Origin: Saccharicrinis sp963677345
GTDB taxonomy: Bacteria; Bacteroidota; Bacteroidia; Bacteroidales; Marinilabiliaceae
Direction of reading: 5' to 3'
DNA length: 64,000 bases
NCBI GenBank assembly: GCA_963677345.2
Contig: CAXXLC010000023.1
Span: 1-64,000 of the forward strand
Shown in pieces: positions 1 to 8,379 of this stretch. The translations under genes were made by a program, and so were the position numbers. Position 1 is the stretch's first letter. Each line of letters opens with the position of its first letter. A model generated the notes under the pieces. The model had not been told where the DNA came from. It was given only the letters and a program-made list of their open reading frames with translations, and did not search any database.

Positions 1-1
1 G

Positions 2-88
2 ATAAAAGGTATGTTGAGTCAAACAAAATCTGTGAATCCGGCAGGTTATCTAAGAATACAATTCATGAAGCATTTTGCTGAAAAATAA
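2..88 (+). CDS. C-terminal tail of an unidentified protein (cut by window start)
   Basis: An open frame runs from the window edge for 28 codons to a TAA, ending in a basic, aromatic stretch (residues GYLRIQFMKHFAEK). It is followed at once by a rho-independent terminator, which supports this frame as the true gene end; the other frame that stays open nearby stops at TGA and lacks this protein-like ending. Family not recognised. Confidence 0.45.
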   Translation: MKGMLSQTKSVNPAGYLRIQFMKHFAEK

Positions 89-109
89 AGATATTATACT
101 ACCATTGTT

Positions 110-143
110 AAAAAGACCTTTAATTTATTTTAGAGGTCTTTTT
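110..143 (+). terminator. Rho-independent terminator of the upstream gene
   Basis: A 10-bp perfect stem (AAAAAGACCT / AGGTCTTTTT) with a 14-nt loop ends in a T run. It directly follows the truncated upstream gene and overlaps the promoter of the next one. Confidence 0.75.
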
Positions 144-150
144 ATATTTG
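143..150 (+). promoter_or_regulatory. Bacteroidota -7 promoter box for the DUF5522-fmt unit
   Basis: TATATTTG matches the Bacteroidota primary sigma -7 consensus TAnnTTTG and lies 14 bp before the ATG of the DUF5522 gene, so the leader would be very short. No clear -33 TTG was fixed because the terminator occupies that stretch. Confidence 0.4.
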
Positions 151-164
151 TACAAATTTAATTT

Positions 165-353
165 ATGAGTTATATTGACGATTATTACATCCAAGATCCA
201 CTTAAAGAGGGCGTTGATTACATAATGGATCCAAGAGGTTTTAGGATAATGACCAAAGAATATCTTACGAAAAGAGGATATTGTTGTGGCAATGGTTGTA
301 AAAACTGCCCGTATTTCCCTAAACATCAAAAAGGAAACAGAAATTTAGAATAG
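165..353 (+). CDS. DUF5522 small cysteine-rich protein
   Basis: 62 aa. The C-terminal half carries the family signature, a tyrosine-rich stretch followed by RGYCCGNGCKNCPY, i.e. four closely spaced cysteines that could bind metal. Function unknown. It lies 12 bp upstream of fmt on the same strand and starts just after a Bacteroidota promoter box, so it is probably cotranscribed with fmt. No signal peptide, so probably cytoplasmic. Family assignment is from the motif; role is not known. Confidence 0.85.
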   Translation: MSYIDDYYIQDPLKEGVDYIMDPRGFRIMTKEYLTKRGYCCGNGCKNCPYFPKHQKGNRNLE

Positions 354-365
354 TAAATTTTACAA

Positions 366-1338
366 ATGATAAAAAAAGAAGATTTAAGAATTGTATTTAT
401 GGGTACTCCGGAGTTTGCCGTGGAAAGCCTGAAAGCTTTGGTAGAACATAAATACAATGTTGTAGGTGTTGTAACTGTTCCGGATAAACCGGCAGGGAGA
501 GGACAAAAAATCAAAACTTCTCCTGTTAAAGATTATGCTGTGCAGAAAGGAATCAAGGTATTACAACCAGAGAAACTTAGAGATGAAAATTTTCTTAGTG
601 AATTAAAGGAATTAAATGCTCACCTTCAGATTATTGTTGCATTCCGTATGCTTCCGGAAGTTGTTTGGAATATGCCTCCCATGGGGTCATTTAACCTCCA
701 TGGATCGCTCTTACCTCAATACAGGGGTGCAGCTCCAATTAACTGGGCTGTAATGAATGGTGATAAAGAAACAGGAGTAACAACATTCTTTTTAAAGCAT
801 GAAATAGATACTGGTAATATCATTGACCAGAAAAGAATGCCCATTGAACATACTGATTCGGCAGGTTCGGTGCATGATAAAATGATGGTATTAGGTGCTG
901 AACTAATTCTTGAAACAGTAAAAAATATTTGTAACGACAAGATAAAGCCTGTAGCTCAGGATGATTTTTTAAAAGAAAACATTACTTTAAATCCTGCTCC
1001 TAAAATTTTTAAAGAAGACTGTAAAATAGATTGGACTCTTGATGTAGAAGTAATTTATAATAAAATAAGAGGTCTAAGCCCATACCCTGCTGCCTGGACT
1101 GAAATTACAGACTCAAATGCCAAAACCTTAGGTCTGAAAATATTCGAAACAGAAATAATAAAAAATAAAACACTGTCGCCAGGTCAAATTGAAAGCGATG
1201 AAAAAAAACACATTGTTTTTTGGGTGTACTAATGGATGTTTAAAAATTAATTCATTACAACTCGCTGGAAAAAAAAGAATGACGGCAAAAGAGTTCTTAA
1301 ACGGTTTTAAAAATCCGGAGGACTGTAAATTAAATTAA
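366..1338 (+). CDS. fmt: Methionyl-tRNA formyltransferase (frameshift near the 3' end)
   Basis: Transfers a formyl group from 10-formyl-THF to Met-tRNAfMet for translation initiation. The N-terminal formyl_transf_N domain shows FMGTPEFAV, NLHGSLLPQYRGAAPIN with the catalytic Asn/His, and the downstream Asp in HEIDTGNI; a C-terminal OB-like domain follows from about residue 205. The continuous frame stops early at 1232 (288 aa). If one T is dropped from the T6 run at 1216-1221 the frame continues as VFGCTNGCLKINSLQLAGK to a TAA at 1336-1338, giving about 323 aa, the normal family length. So this is either a homopolymer sequencing error or a recent frameshift removing the last 35 residues. Function assignment is secure; intactness is not. 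Confidence 0.9.
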
Positions 1339-1346
1339 GACTTAAA

Positions 1347-1377
1347 AAATCAGGGATAGTAAACACATCCCTGATTT
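1347..1377. terminator. Bidirectional terminator between convergent fmt and the 713-aa gene
   Basis: An 11-bp stem AAATCAGGGAT / ATCCCTGATTT with a 9-nt loop sits between the end of the restored fmt frame and the stop of the convergent minus-strand gene, with A/T runs on both sides. Confidence 0.7.
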
Positions 1378-3519
1378 CTATTTTATTACTATCGTCTCTG
1401 TAAAAACTTCTTTTCCTACTACCGGCACCTTAATAGTATATCCCGACAGATTTATTCCTACTAATTTTTCTATTTCTTCAATTACAGATTTAACTCTCAA
1501 TAAACTTAATGCCGGATTAAAGCTTTGTTCACTTGTTTTATAGTGATCAAAATCAACTTTATCATCAGGTAACACCTTTGATAAAGATGTAGAACCAGGA
1601 TCAGCATAACCCTTAACAGAAAAACAATATTCGTTATCTCTTTTAACAATCATTAAATCCACTCTTCGTGCATTTACATATTCTGGTTGATTCTTTTTCG
1701 TAACATAGTCGGCTTGTTCTTTTACTATAGCATTAATAAAAATTGAATCAATTCCCATTGCTACAAATGACGTTTTAATATTATAATCCTGCCTTTTTAA
1801 CTCCCTGGCAATACCCAACAACAAAGCAATATCTTTTTCGTTAAATAAATGATGAACCCTGTATTCATCAGGATTAAAATAAAATGACTTTACGAACAAA
1901 GTATCTGGTTTATATATCACAGGATTCTTTTGATGAAGACTATTTACTCCTCCGGTAACATTAACATACAACTGAACCTCATCTTTTTTATCGCTGTATA
2001 TTGAATACGATGCAGCGAGTAATTTAACTGTTATTTTTTCCTCCTGATCATTTTCATTATTTAAAATTAAATCCTGGGTCTTTGCATTAAAAACAGTCCC
2101 ATCCTCAAACGTAAAAACAGAATCCTTAACAGTCCAATTCTGAATATTTTCACCCAAAACAGATTTCATTTTAAACAGTTCTTTTTCTGCTATATCTATT
2201 TTCTGATACTCTTCACTTATTTTCTTGTGGAGAGAAGCTAAACGTTCTTTCTTAACACTCAAATTACTTAGATTAACCTCATTTTTTCTAAATCTCTGTT
2301 GAATTGCATTTAGATTTGGATTGTCAGTTTTTTTAATCGAATCTATCTCTGCATTTAATAAATCAATCTGAATTTGAATTTTATCTCTTACATTTGCTTC
2401 ACGTTGATAGATACTCAACAAGCCACCATCTTTATTAAGCTCAAGCAAAAGGCGATCTATTTTACGTTCCTTGAACTCATCCTGTTCATCAAAATAAGAA
2501 GTCCCTTTAGACCAATCTTTATCAGGAGAAAAATCCAGGTTGCCAAACAACAAATACGAACGATCACCTCGTTCAATAACAACCAAAGGCTTTTTTGACC
2601 AATCCAATCCCCATAACGACAAATGCAGCAGTGTTGGTTCATCCAATAAAAGAGGAATACTCGATTCTGTAGTTGATTCTAATTGCAGGTTACCCTTTTT
2701 TACACCTACCTTGTATGTAAATAATCCTATCCCTTTACCTGTTCCTGTACCAGTATAGCCATCATCAACCTGCTCATATTCTTTAAGTAAACCAGAAGAA
2801 CCACTCCCCTCTCCTACAGCCAGTAAATTTCCTGAAAAATATATTTTCCGGTTAGCCAGGCGCTCAAAGTACTCATTTGAATTCTCATCTACCAAGCCCT
2901 TAATCATTTTATACCATTTTTCGAAGAACAGTTTTTTTTGCGACGCATTGATGTTTTTCACACAGGAAAAAGCTTCAGTTTTACGTTTAAAATTTAAGCT
3001 GGGATTAATAAGTTGATATAAAACCGGTTGGTACTTTGGCTTTAAATCAGATACTGTGGTCATTTCTGAAGGTAAAAATGAAATTGCTTTTTCATAGATT
3101 CCACTAGCCATTTTGTTCCCGGAGAATTTGGGAAACTCTTGATAACCACTTTTGATATTCGAATAAATTTCCCAAAGACTTAATTTTACCGCAGCCTCAG
3201 CTAACACTCCAGGCGATGCCGTACTTATTCCTTCCCAATTAATAAGCAACACATTCTGATCACAGACAATACTATGCTCAATAGAATCCCATAAAGAAAC
3301 CTGATAGCCAACCTGTTCCTTATTAGTAAAATAAGGTAATTCAGAATTTAAAGAAAACGAACCCGTATAAGTAAAATACTGACCAATATTATTTTTAAGA
3401 CAAGGAGATTTTTCAACAACTCTAAATAACCAGGCTTTTTGCTGAGGAGTAAAATCCTGACTATATGCACGATAAAAAAAACAAAATAAAAAAACAATCA
3501 AGCCACGTAACACATTCAT
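1378..3519 (-). CDS. Secreted protein of unknown function with central coiled coil
   Basis: 713 aa. A hydrophobic signal peptide (about residues 1-20, ending AYSQ) predicts export. Residues about 180-330 are glycine- and aromatic-rich; a charged helical, probably coiled-coil section spans about 380-465; the C-terminal 170 residues include a stretch with NARRVDLMIVKRDNEY, which loosely recalls the end of OmpA-like peptidoglycan-binding folds but is not a clear match. Its ATG overlaps the TGA of the upstream glucosaminidase gene (ATGA), so the two are translationally coupled and may act together at the cell envelope. I do not recognise a family. Confidence 0.7.
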   Translation of the reverse strand: MNVLRGLIVFLFCFFYRAYSQDFTPQQKAWLFRVVEKSPCLKNNIGQYFTYTGSFSLNSELPYFTNKEQVGYQVSLWDSIEHSIVCDQNVLLINWEGISTASPGVLAEAAVKLSLWEIYSNIKSGYQEFPKFSGNKMASGIYEKAISFLPSEMTTVSDLKPKYQPVLYQLINPSLNFKRKTEAFSCVKNINASQKKLFFEKWYKMIKGLVDENSNEYFERLANRKIYFSGNLLAVGEGSGSSGLLKEYEQVDDGYTGTGTGKGIGLFTYKVGVKKGNLQLESTTESSIPLLLDEPTLLHLSLWGLDWSKKPLVVIERGDRSYLLFGNLDFSPDKDWSKGTSYFDEQDEFKERKIDRLLLELNKDGGLLSIYQREANVRDKIQIQIDLLNAEIDSIKKTDNPNLNAIQQRFRKNEVNLSNLSVKKERLASLHKKISEEYQKIDIAEKELFKMKSVLGENIQNWTVKDSVFTFEDGTVFNAKTQDLILNNENDQEEKITVKLLAASYSIYSDKKDEVQLYVNVTGGVNSLHQKNPVIYKPDTLFVKSFYFNPDEYRVHHLFNEKDIALLLGIARELKRQDYNIKTSFVAMGIDSIFINAIVKEQADYVTKKNQPEYVNARRVDLMIVKRDNEYCFSVKGYADPGSTSLSKVLPDDKVDFDHYKTSEQSFNPALSLLRVKSVIEEIEKLVGINLSGYTIKVPVVGKEVFTETIVIK

Positions 3520-4472
3520 GCTTTTTTCTTCTTACGTAGTTGAATCAACTGTCCCTCCATTATTTTATCACCTTTAGTAAGCTTATTAATCTTATATAAT
3601 CTACTCATTTTAACACCATACTTTTGTGATATATAATGCAACGATTCACCAGATTTGACCCTATGAACCCGATGTTTACGGTGAGCTTTATTTCTTTTAG
3701 GCTGAACATACAAATATCTTTGCTCATGAATATCAGCGTTCTTGTCTAAATCATTATACGCATATATTTCCCATTCTTTTAACCCAAATTCATTACAAAT
3801 ATCATCAAAGGAATCCTGATCCTGAACAGTTATATATTTGATACCATTATTTAAACCTAATTTATGAGAAGCAAATGCCTCAAGGGTAAAATTATCAACA
3901 CTTTTTTCTGAAGAAGCAGAAGCCCCGGCATGATTAGAATCATTTCTTGAATCTCTGGCAACAACCCTCTTACCAGAATCAAAGCGATGCAAATTATTTG
4001 CCTCTATAATTTCAATAAGGCGCTTGGCATACCTGGGATCGGTGGCATAACCTGCCTTTTTTAACCCGTGAGCCCAGCCCTTGTAATCGGTGGGTTTAAG
4101 AAAAAACAATGAAGCATATCTTTGTTTTGTAGCTAAAAAATCAGAATGATCAAGGTATGACTCGTAAACATTTTTATACTTTCTGAAGCATTCACCTTTG
4201 CTATCATCATCATGATAAACTCTTTTTCCATCCCAATCATTATGACATTTGATTCCAAAATGATTATTTGATTTTTTTGCTAAAGTTGAATTTCCATTCC
4301 CCGACTCTAACATCCCCTGAGCCAATGTAATACTCGCAGGAATACCCACTCTTTTCATTTCTCTTATTGCCAGGTCTGCATATTTATCAATATAATCTTC
4401 CCTGGTATAATTTTGTGCTTCAAGTTGAAATACAGAAATAAAAATCCAAAATAAAATAGCAAATACTCTCAT
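3516..4472 (-). CDS. Glucosaminidase (GH73) with LysM domain
   Basis: 318 aa, exported (signal peptide about 1-19, ending LEAQ). Residues about 25-165 form a mannosyl-glycoprotein endo-beta-N-acetylglucosaminidase domain: SITLAQGMLESGNGNSTLA includes the catalytic Glu region, followed by NNHFGIKCH and the YATDPRYAKRL motif. A degenerate LysM-like stretch lies near 215-265 and a clear LysM (HRVKSGESLHYISQKYGV...) near 270-312 for peptidoglycan binding. It cleaves glycan strands in the periplasm or during division. Overlaps by 4 bp with the downstream secreted protein gene. Confidence 0.9.
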   Translation of the reverse strand: MRVFAILFWIFISVFQLEAQNYTREDYIDKYADLAIREMKRVGIPASITLAQGMLESGNGNSTLAKKSNNHFGIKCHNDWDGKRVYHDDDSKGECFRKYKNVYESYLDHSDFLATKQRYASLFFLKPTDYKGWAHGLKKAGYATDPRYAKRLIEIIEANNLHRFDSGKRVVARDSRNDSNHAGASASSEKSVDNFTLEAFASHKLGLNNGIKYITVQDQDSFDDICNEFGLKEWEIYAYNDLDKNADIHEQRYLYVQPKRNKAHRKHRVHRVKSGESLHYISQKYGVKMSRLYKINKLTKGDKIMEGQLIQLRKKKKA

Positions 4473-4674
4473 AACAACATCATCTTTTTTTCAGTAAGAG
4501 ACAAATATAAAAAAATGGCTTAAGATTTTTTGTATATCCATGAAAACAGATGAATGTTGACTTTGAAAAAAAAGATTAATTTTACAAGCAAATCAAAACA
4601 TTAACCTGAATTTGACTAAAATTCCAGCATTCATATTAATAAAAAATTAAAGGCCAGATAATTTATCAACAGCA

Positions 4675-5157
4675 ATGAAAAACATCGAAATAAAAACACA
4701 AATTACTCAGATTGATCACATCGGGGAATTACCTTCTGATGAACAAGAATTAATATTAAAAGCAAGGGCTGTTTGCAATAATGCCTATGCTCCCTATTCT
4801 GAATTCAAAGTTGGAGTCGCTCTATTATTAGATAACGGAAAGATAATAACTGGCACCAACCAGGAAAATGCAGCTTATCCATCAGGACTATGCGCTGAAA
4901 GAACTGCTATTTTTTGGGCAAATTCACAATTTCCGGATAGTGCAATTGTTAAAATGGCCATTTCTGCTTATAATAAAAACCATCAGACACCAAAATTAAT
5001 TACACCATGTGGTGCCTGCCGACAGGTAATGGTTGAAACTGAGATAAGATTCAAAAATTCTATTAAAACCATACTTGATGGAGAAAATCAACTTATGATA
5101 GTAAATAAAGTAACAGACCTGTTACCTTTATACTTTGACGGCGGCGAATTAAAATAA
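4675..5157 (+). CDS. cdd: Cytidine deaminase
   Basis: 160 aa, normal for the small homotetrameric class. It hydrolyses cytidine/deoxycytidine to uridine in pyrimidine salvage. Zinc-binding and catalytic residues are visible: CAERTAI (Cys plus catalytic Glu) and PCGACRQ (two Cys). The NAYAPYSEFKVG motif near residue 37 binds substrate. Single gene, divergent from the glucosaminidase unit and convergent with the pseudouridine synthase gene. Confidence 0.95.
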   Translation: MKNIEIKTQITQIDHIGELPSDEQELILKARAVCNNAYAPYSEFKVGVALLLDNGKIITGTNQENAAYPSGLCAERTAIFWANSQFPDSAIVKMAISAYNKNHQTPKLITPCGACRQVMVETEIRFKNSIKTILDGENQLMIVNKVTDLLPLYFDGGELK

Positions 5158-5192
5158 GCCACAAGCTATATCACAAGCTTGCAGCCAGTATT

Positions 5193-5870
5193 TTACATTA
5201 CATTTGCAAACTCATCCCAAAGATTTTCTTCTTTGGGCACAGGTGCTGTAATAACTATTTTTTCTTTCTTAACAGGATGAATAAATTCAATTTTGCGGGC
5301 ATGAAGGTTAATACCTCCTCCTTTTAAGGAACGCTGCGCCCCGTATTTTAAATCGCCTCTGATAGGACATCCTATCTTGGCTAACTGACATCGAATTTGG
5401 TGATGACGACCTGTTTCCAGATCAACTTCTAATAAATGGTAATTAGCACTACTCGATACTAGTTTATAATTTAAAATAGCCTCTTTTGAATTTTTCTTAG
5501 GAGAATCATATGCACTGGACCTGTTCTTTTCCTGGTTTTTGATCATATAATGCACTAATCTTCCCTCATCATTGTCAGGTAAATTCTTTACAATAGCCCA
5601 ATAAGTTTTTTTCACTTCCTTATCCTGAAACATCTTACTTAACCGTGTAGCAGCTTTACTGGTTCGTGCAAAAATAACGACACCACTAACCGGTCGGTCT
5701 ATCCTGTGAACAACACCGAGATAAACATCTCCGGGCTTCTTGTATTTACGCTTTATATATTCTTTTACTTTATCACATAAAGCATCGTCACCAGTTTTAT
5801 CGCCCTGTACAATTTCCGAATTACTTTTATTGACAGCAATAATATGATTGTCTTCGTATAATATTTCCAT
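5193..5870 (-). CDS. RluA-family RNA pseudouridine synthase
   Basis: 225 aa. Isomerises uridine in rRNA or tRNA. The catalytic Asp motif appears as VVHRIDRPVSGVVIFA (HRxD), followed by the family block DKEVKKTYWAIV and the C-terminal ETGRHHQIRCQLA. There is no N-terminal S4 domain, which is typical of the short RluA/RluC-like Bacteroidota proteins, so the exact target uridine cannot be assigned. Downstream of panB on the same strand, 130 bp apart, a common Bacteroidota neighbourhood. Confidence 0.92.
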   Translation of the reverse strand: MEILYEDNHIIAVNKSNSEIVQGDKTGDDALCDKVKEYIKRKYKKPGDVYLGVVHRIDRPVSGVVIFARTSKAATRLSKMFQDKEVKKTYWAIVKNLPDNDEGRLVHYMIKNQEKNRSSAYDSPKKNSKEAILNYKLVSSSANYHLLEVDLETGRHHQIRCQLAKIGCPIRGDLKYGAQRSLKGGGINLHARKIEFIHPVKKEKIVITAPVPKEENLWDEFANVM

Positions 5871-6000
5871 TTCAGTTATTAAAAATTATATTGATCAGTA
5901 CTAATCACCTTTTCAAATTACACACTTGAGTACATCGGTCATTTTTATCCACCCCACTCCAAAAACTCATCTCTCAACTCAACGCCCAATGCCTAAACAA

Positions 6001-6819
6001 TCAATACTGTTCTCTTTCACTTGGGAAGTCAACAGACTTTACGTCATGAATGTAATTTTGAACGGCACCGGTCATTTCTGCATATAAGTTATGATAACGT
6101 CTTAAGAACCGGGGAGAAAATTCCTGATTGATTCCTAACATATCATGAATTACCAATACTTGTCCATCAACACCATTTCCAGCCCCAATACCAATAATAG
6201 GAATTGTTAATTCCTGTGCTACCTGAGCAGCTAATTTTGCAGGTATTTTTTCTAAAACAATAGCAAAACATCCTGCTTCTTGCAATAATCGAGCATCTTC
6301 TATTAATTTATTAGCTTCTTCCTCCTGTTTTGCCCTAACTGTATAAGTGCCAAATTTATGAATAGATTGCGGTGTTAATCCCAAATGACCCATCACTGGA
6401 ATTCCTGCTGAAAGAATGCGTTTTACCGATTCAATAATCTCTTCTCCACCCTCAATTTTAACAGCATCTGCAGCTGTTTCTTTCATTATTTTAATTGCTG
6501 ATGTAAGTGCTTCTTTTGAATTACCCTGGTAGGTACCAAATGGTAAATCAACAACCACTAAAGCACGGTTTACAGCCCTTACCACTGACGCCCCGTGATA
6601 AATCATTTGATCTAAAGTGATAGGCAAAGTTGTTTCCCATCCGGCCATTACATTCGAAGCTGAATCCCCTACTAATATCACATCTAATCCAGCCTGATCC
6701 ACAATTTTTGCCATTGAATAATCATAAGCTGTTAACATAGCAATCTTTTCATTATTATGTTTCATCTCGCTCAACACATGAGTGGTCACCTTTTTTTGGC
6801 GATTCATCGCTACTGACAT
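6001..6819 (-). CDS. panB: 3-methyl-2-oxobutanoate hydroxymethyltransferase
   Basis: 272 aa. First step of pantothenate synthesis: transfers the methylene group of 5,10-methylene-THF to alpha-ketoisovalerate giving ketopantoate. TIM-barrel motifs are present in order: LTAYDYSMAKIVDQAG, VGDSASNVMAG (Mg-binding Asp), VVDLPFGTYQ, VKIEGG, MGHLGLTPQS, and IGIGAG. Length fits the family. A probable promoter box lies about 60 bp upstream. Confidence 0.97.
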   Translation of the reverse strand: MSVAMNRQKKVTTHVLSEMKHNNEKIAMLTAYDYSMAKIVDQAGLDVILVGDSASNVMAGWETTLPITLDQMIYHGASVVRAVNRALVVVDLPFGTYQGNSKEALTSAIKIMKETAADAVKIEGGEEIIESVKRILSAGIPVMGHLGLTPQSIHKFGTYTVRAKQEEEANKLIEDARLLQEAGCFAIVLEKIPAKLAAQVAQELTIPIIGIGAGNGVDGQVLVIHDMLGINQEFSPRFLRRYHNLYAEMTGAVQNYIHDVKSVDFPSEREQY

Positions 6820-6880
6820 AATCCTTTGTTTTAGTATCTTGTTATATTGGAAATTATCCTTTAAAATATGTTTAACTTGG

Positions 6881-6888
6881 CAAAGTTA
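6881..6888 (-). promoter_or_regulatory. Bacteroidota -7 box upstream of panB
   Basis: On the minus strand TAACTTTG fits TAnnTTTG exactly and lies 62 bp before the panB ATG. The -33 element is weak (a TTA about 20 bp further out). Confidence 0.4.
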
Positions 6889-7113
6889 GTAATAACAATT
6901 AGAATTAACCGGGATTATGTATCATAAGTTTACAACCAACCCCAAAAACCCTACAAACTAACACATTAAACATCTATAAACAAACCTGGTCAGACTCACT
7001 GAAAAACAAAAACAGGATGCAATTCAAGATGATCAATATTTTTTATCTCAAATATTTCTTAATTTTACACGTTAAACTATATGAATCAATTAACACATTT
7101 AAATTTTTATTCA

Positions 7114-7671
7114 ATGAGAAAAGTATTATTCTTATTTAGTTTATTGGTAGCATTTAGTGCTAACGGATTTAGTCAAACTCTACTTGCAGGAGAACAAACT
7201 ATTGGCATTGGCATTGGTGTTCCTTCAATCCCGTCATACGACGTAGACTCACGAACTCCATCATTTAATGCTTTTTACGAATATGGCTTTAGCGATAAAA
7301 TTGGAATTGGCCATATTGGAGGTGGTGCTGTTTTATCTTTTGCTGGTGCTGATTATAATGGAGGTGATTATAGTCATACCTTAATTGGTCCCAGAGCATC
7401 ATACCACTTTGACATGACTGATATTACAGGCGATAAAGCCTGGGATGTGGTTGATGTTTATGCAGGTGTAATGTCTGGATTAAGATTTGAGCATTATAAA
7501 TACACTTACACTGTAGGTGGTGTAAAGCATACAGATAAAGGCAACGACACAAGCCTTATTACAGATATTTTTGTAGGAATCAGGTATGCTTTTGCTGATC
7601 AATTTGGTGTTTATGCAGAAGCAGGTTATGGAGTAAGTTATTTTACGGTTGGTATTAGTTACAGATTTTAA
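7114..7671 (+). CDS. Outer-membrane beta-barrel protein
   Basis: 185 aa from the chosen ATG. The frame is open from 7081, but the second Met begins a classic signal peptide (MRKVLFLFSLLVAFSANGFSQ), so 7114 is preferred. Alternating hydrophobic strands rich in Gly/Tyr/Phe and a C-terminal aromatic (VGISYRF) mark a small outer-membrane barrel of the PorT/OmpW-like type. Role unknown. Monocistronic with its own terminator. Confidence 0.75.
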   Translation: MRKVLFLFSLLVAFSANGFSQTLLAGEQTIGIGIGVPSIPSYDVDSRTPSFNAFYEYGFSDKIGIGHIGGGAVLSFAGADYNGGDYSHTLIGPRASYHFDMTDITGDKAWDVVDVYAGVMSGLRFEHYKYTYTVGGVKHTDKGNDTSLITDIFVGIRYAFADQFGVYAEAGYGVSYFTVGISYRF

Positions 7672-7692
7672 TTGTATTGATTAATAAAAGAT

Positions 7693-7730
7693 AAAAAAAA
7701 GTCGTCAATAATGGCGACCTTTTTTTTTGC
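7693..7730 (+). terminator. Rho-independent terminator after the barrel gene
   Basis: A8 run, 6-bp stem GTCGTC / GGCGAC (one G-U pair) with AATAAT loop, then a T10 run. Confidence 0.8.
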
Positions 7731-7784
7731 AATAGAATTCAAACCATACCCACTCTAAAGGTGAATTATATATTTTTCATTGCA

Positions 7785-8200
7785 TAATCAAGCACCCTTC
7801 TCCTACCCTTCTCCGGTTCAAACCTGGACCACGTTAGCAATTCCACGCAGGTTCAATGCAGGTTCTACACAGATTCTTCGCACTCCTATGGCAATAAACC
7901 TGTGTTGCCCCTGTGTAAAAAGGCGAACGTGGTCCATAGATGGTCCATCTAAAACCCGAAGCAGGTGCATAGAAAGTGCATACAGTATGCATAACTTATG
8001 CGAAGCCGATGCGAAGAATTGCGAAGAAAGTGCGAAGAATTGCGAAGCATATGCGAAGAACCTGCACAAAAAGTACGAAAAACATTAAAATCGGAATCGA
8101 AAATGGCCCATATTGCCTAAAAATGGAATCGAAAACAGTCATTTTTGGGCAAAAATGGGATTCTGAGCCATTTTGGGGTCAAAACAAAACAGAATAGAAA
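7785..8200 (+). repeat. Dispersed 'GCGAAG' element, copy 1
   Basis: About 415 bp of non-coding DNA nearly identical to 14345-14760 (direct orientation) and distantly related to 53396-53800 (inverted). It holds an imperfect inverted pair GGACCACGTTAGC / GCGAACGTGGTCC about 90 bp apart, then a run of at least six ATGCGAAG-type 10-12-mers (about 7998-8060), then A-rich copies of AAAATGG. Open frames exist on both strands but are by-products of the short repeat. It ends abruptly against an IS91-like remnant at 8201. Nature unknown; it resembles a non-autonomous mobile repeat. Confidence 0.6.
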
Positions 8201-8364
8201 TGCCAAACAAGCCATTGGATCGCCCCATTCGGTAGTGGAATATTTGGGTACCATAAGTAAAAATCACAGTATCAACACCTTACAGATTAGTTGCTGGAAT
8301 ATTGTTTAGTTCAACAAACCCTCTAATGTAGGGTATGCAAGCAACCCTACATTAGAGGCTAAGT
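8201..8364 (+). mobile_element. IS91-like element remnant A (right end only)
   Basis: Matches the right part of the element at 9660-10944: about 60 bp of transposase coding sequence (same as from 10302), then the same deletion junction as the copy at 56.6 kb (TTTGGGTAC followed by ATAAGTAAAAAT), then the shared right end with its hairpin (CCCTCTAATGTAGGGT / ACCCTACATTAGAGG). The left end has been lost to the adjoining repeat. It abuts the end of the YhcG cassette at the core GTTGCC. Confidence 0.75.
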
Positions 8365-8374
8365 GTTGCCAACC
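8309..8374 (-). other. attC-like core of the YhcG cassette (interrupted by IS91-like remnant)
   Basis: On the minus strand GGTTGGCAAC (8374-8365) is the R''-type core that ends the YhcG cassette. It is the perfect 10-bp complement of GTTGCCAACC (minus strand 9477-9468) which begins the same cassette. The following hairpin ending in GGGTTTG|TTGAAC belongs to the IS91-like right end and itself has attC-like shape. Confidence 0.55.
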
Positions 8375-8379
8375 GCAAT

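Noticed and set aside
7998..8060. Possible CRISPR-like short repeat cluster
   Set aside because: Units of 10-12 bp are contiguous, too short and without spacers.
7780..8197. Several overlapping open frames on both strands
   Set aside because: They follow from the ATGCGAAG tandem repeat, have low-complexity products and recur in the same way in the copy at 14.3-14.8 kb.
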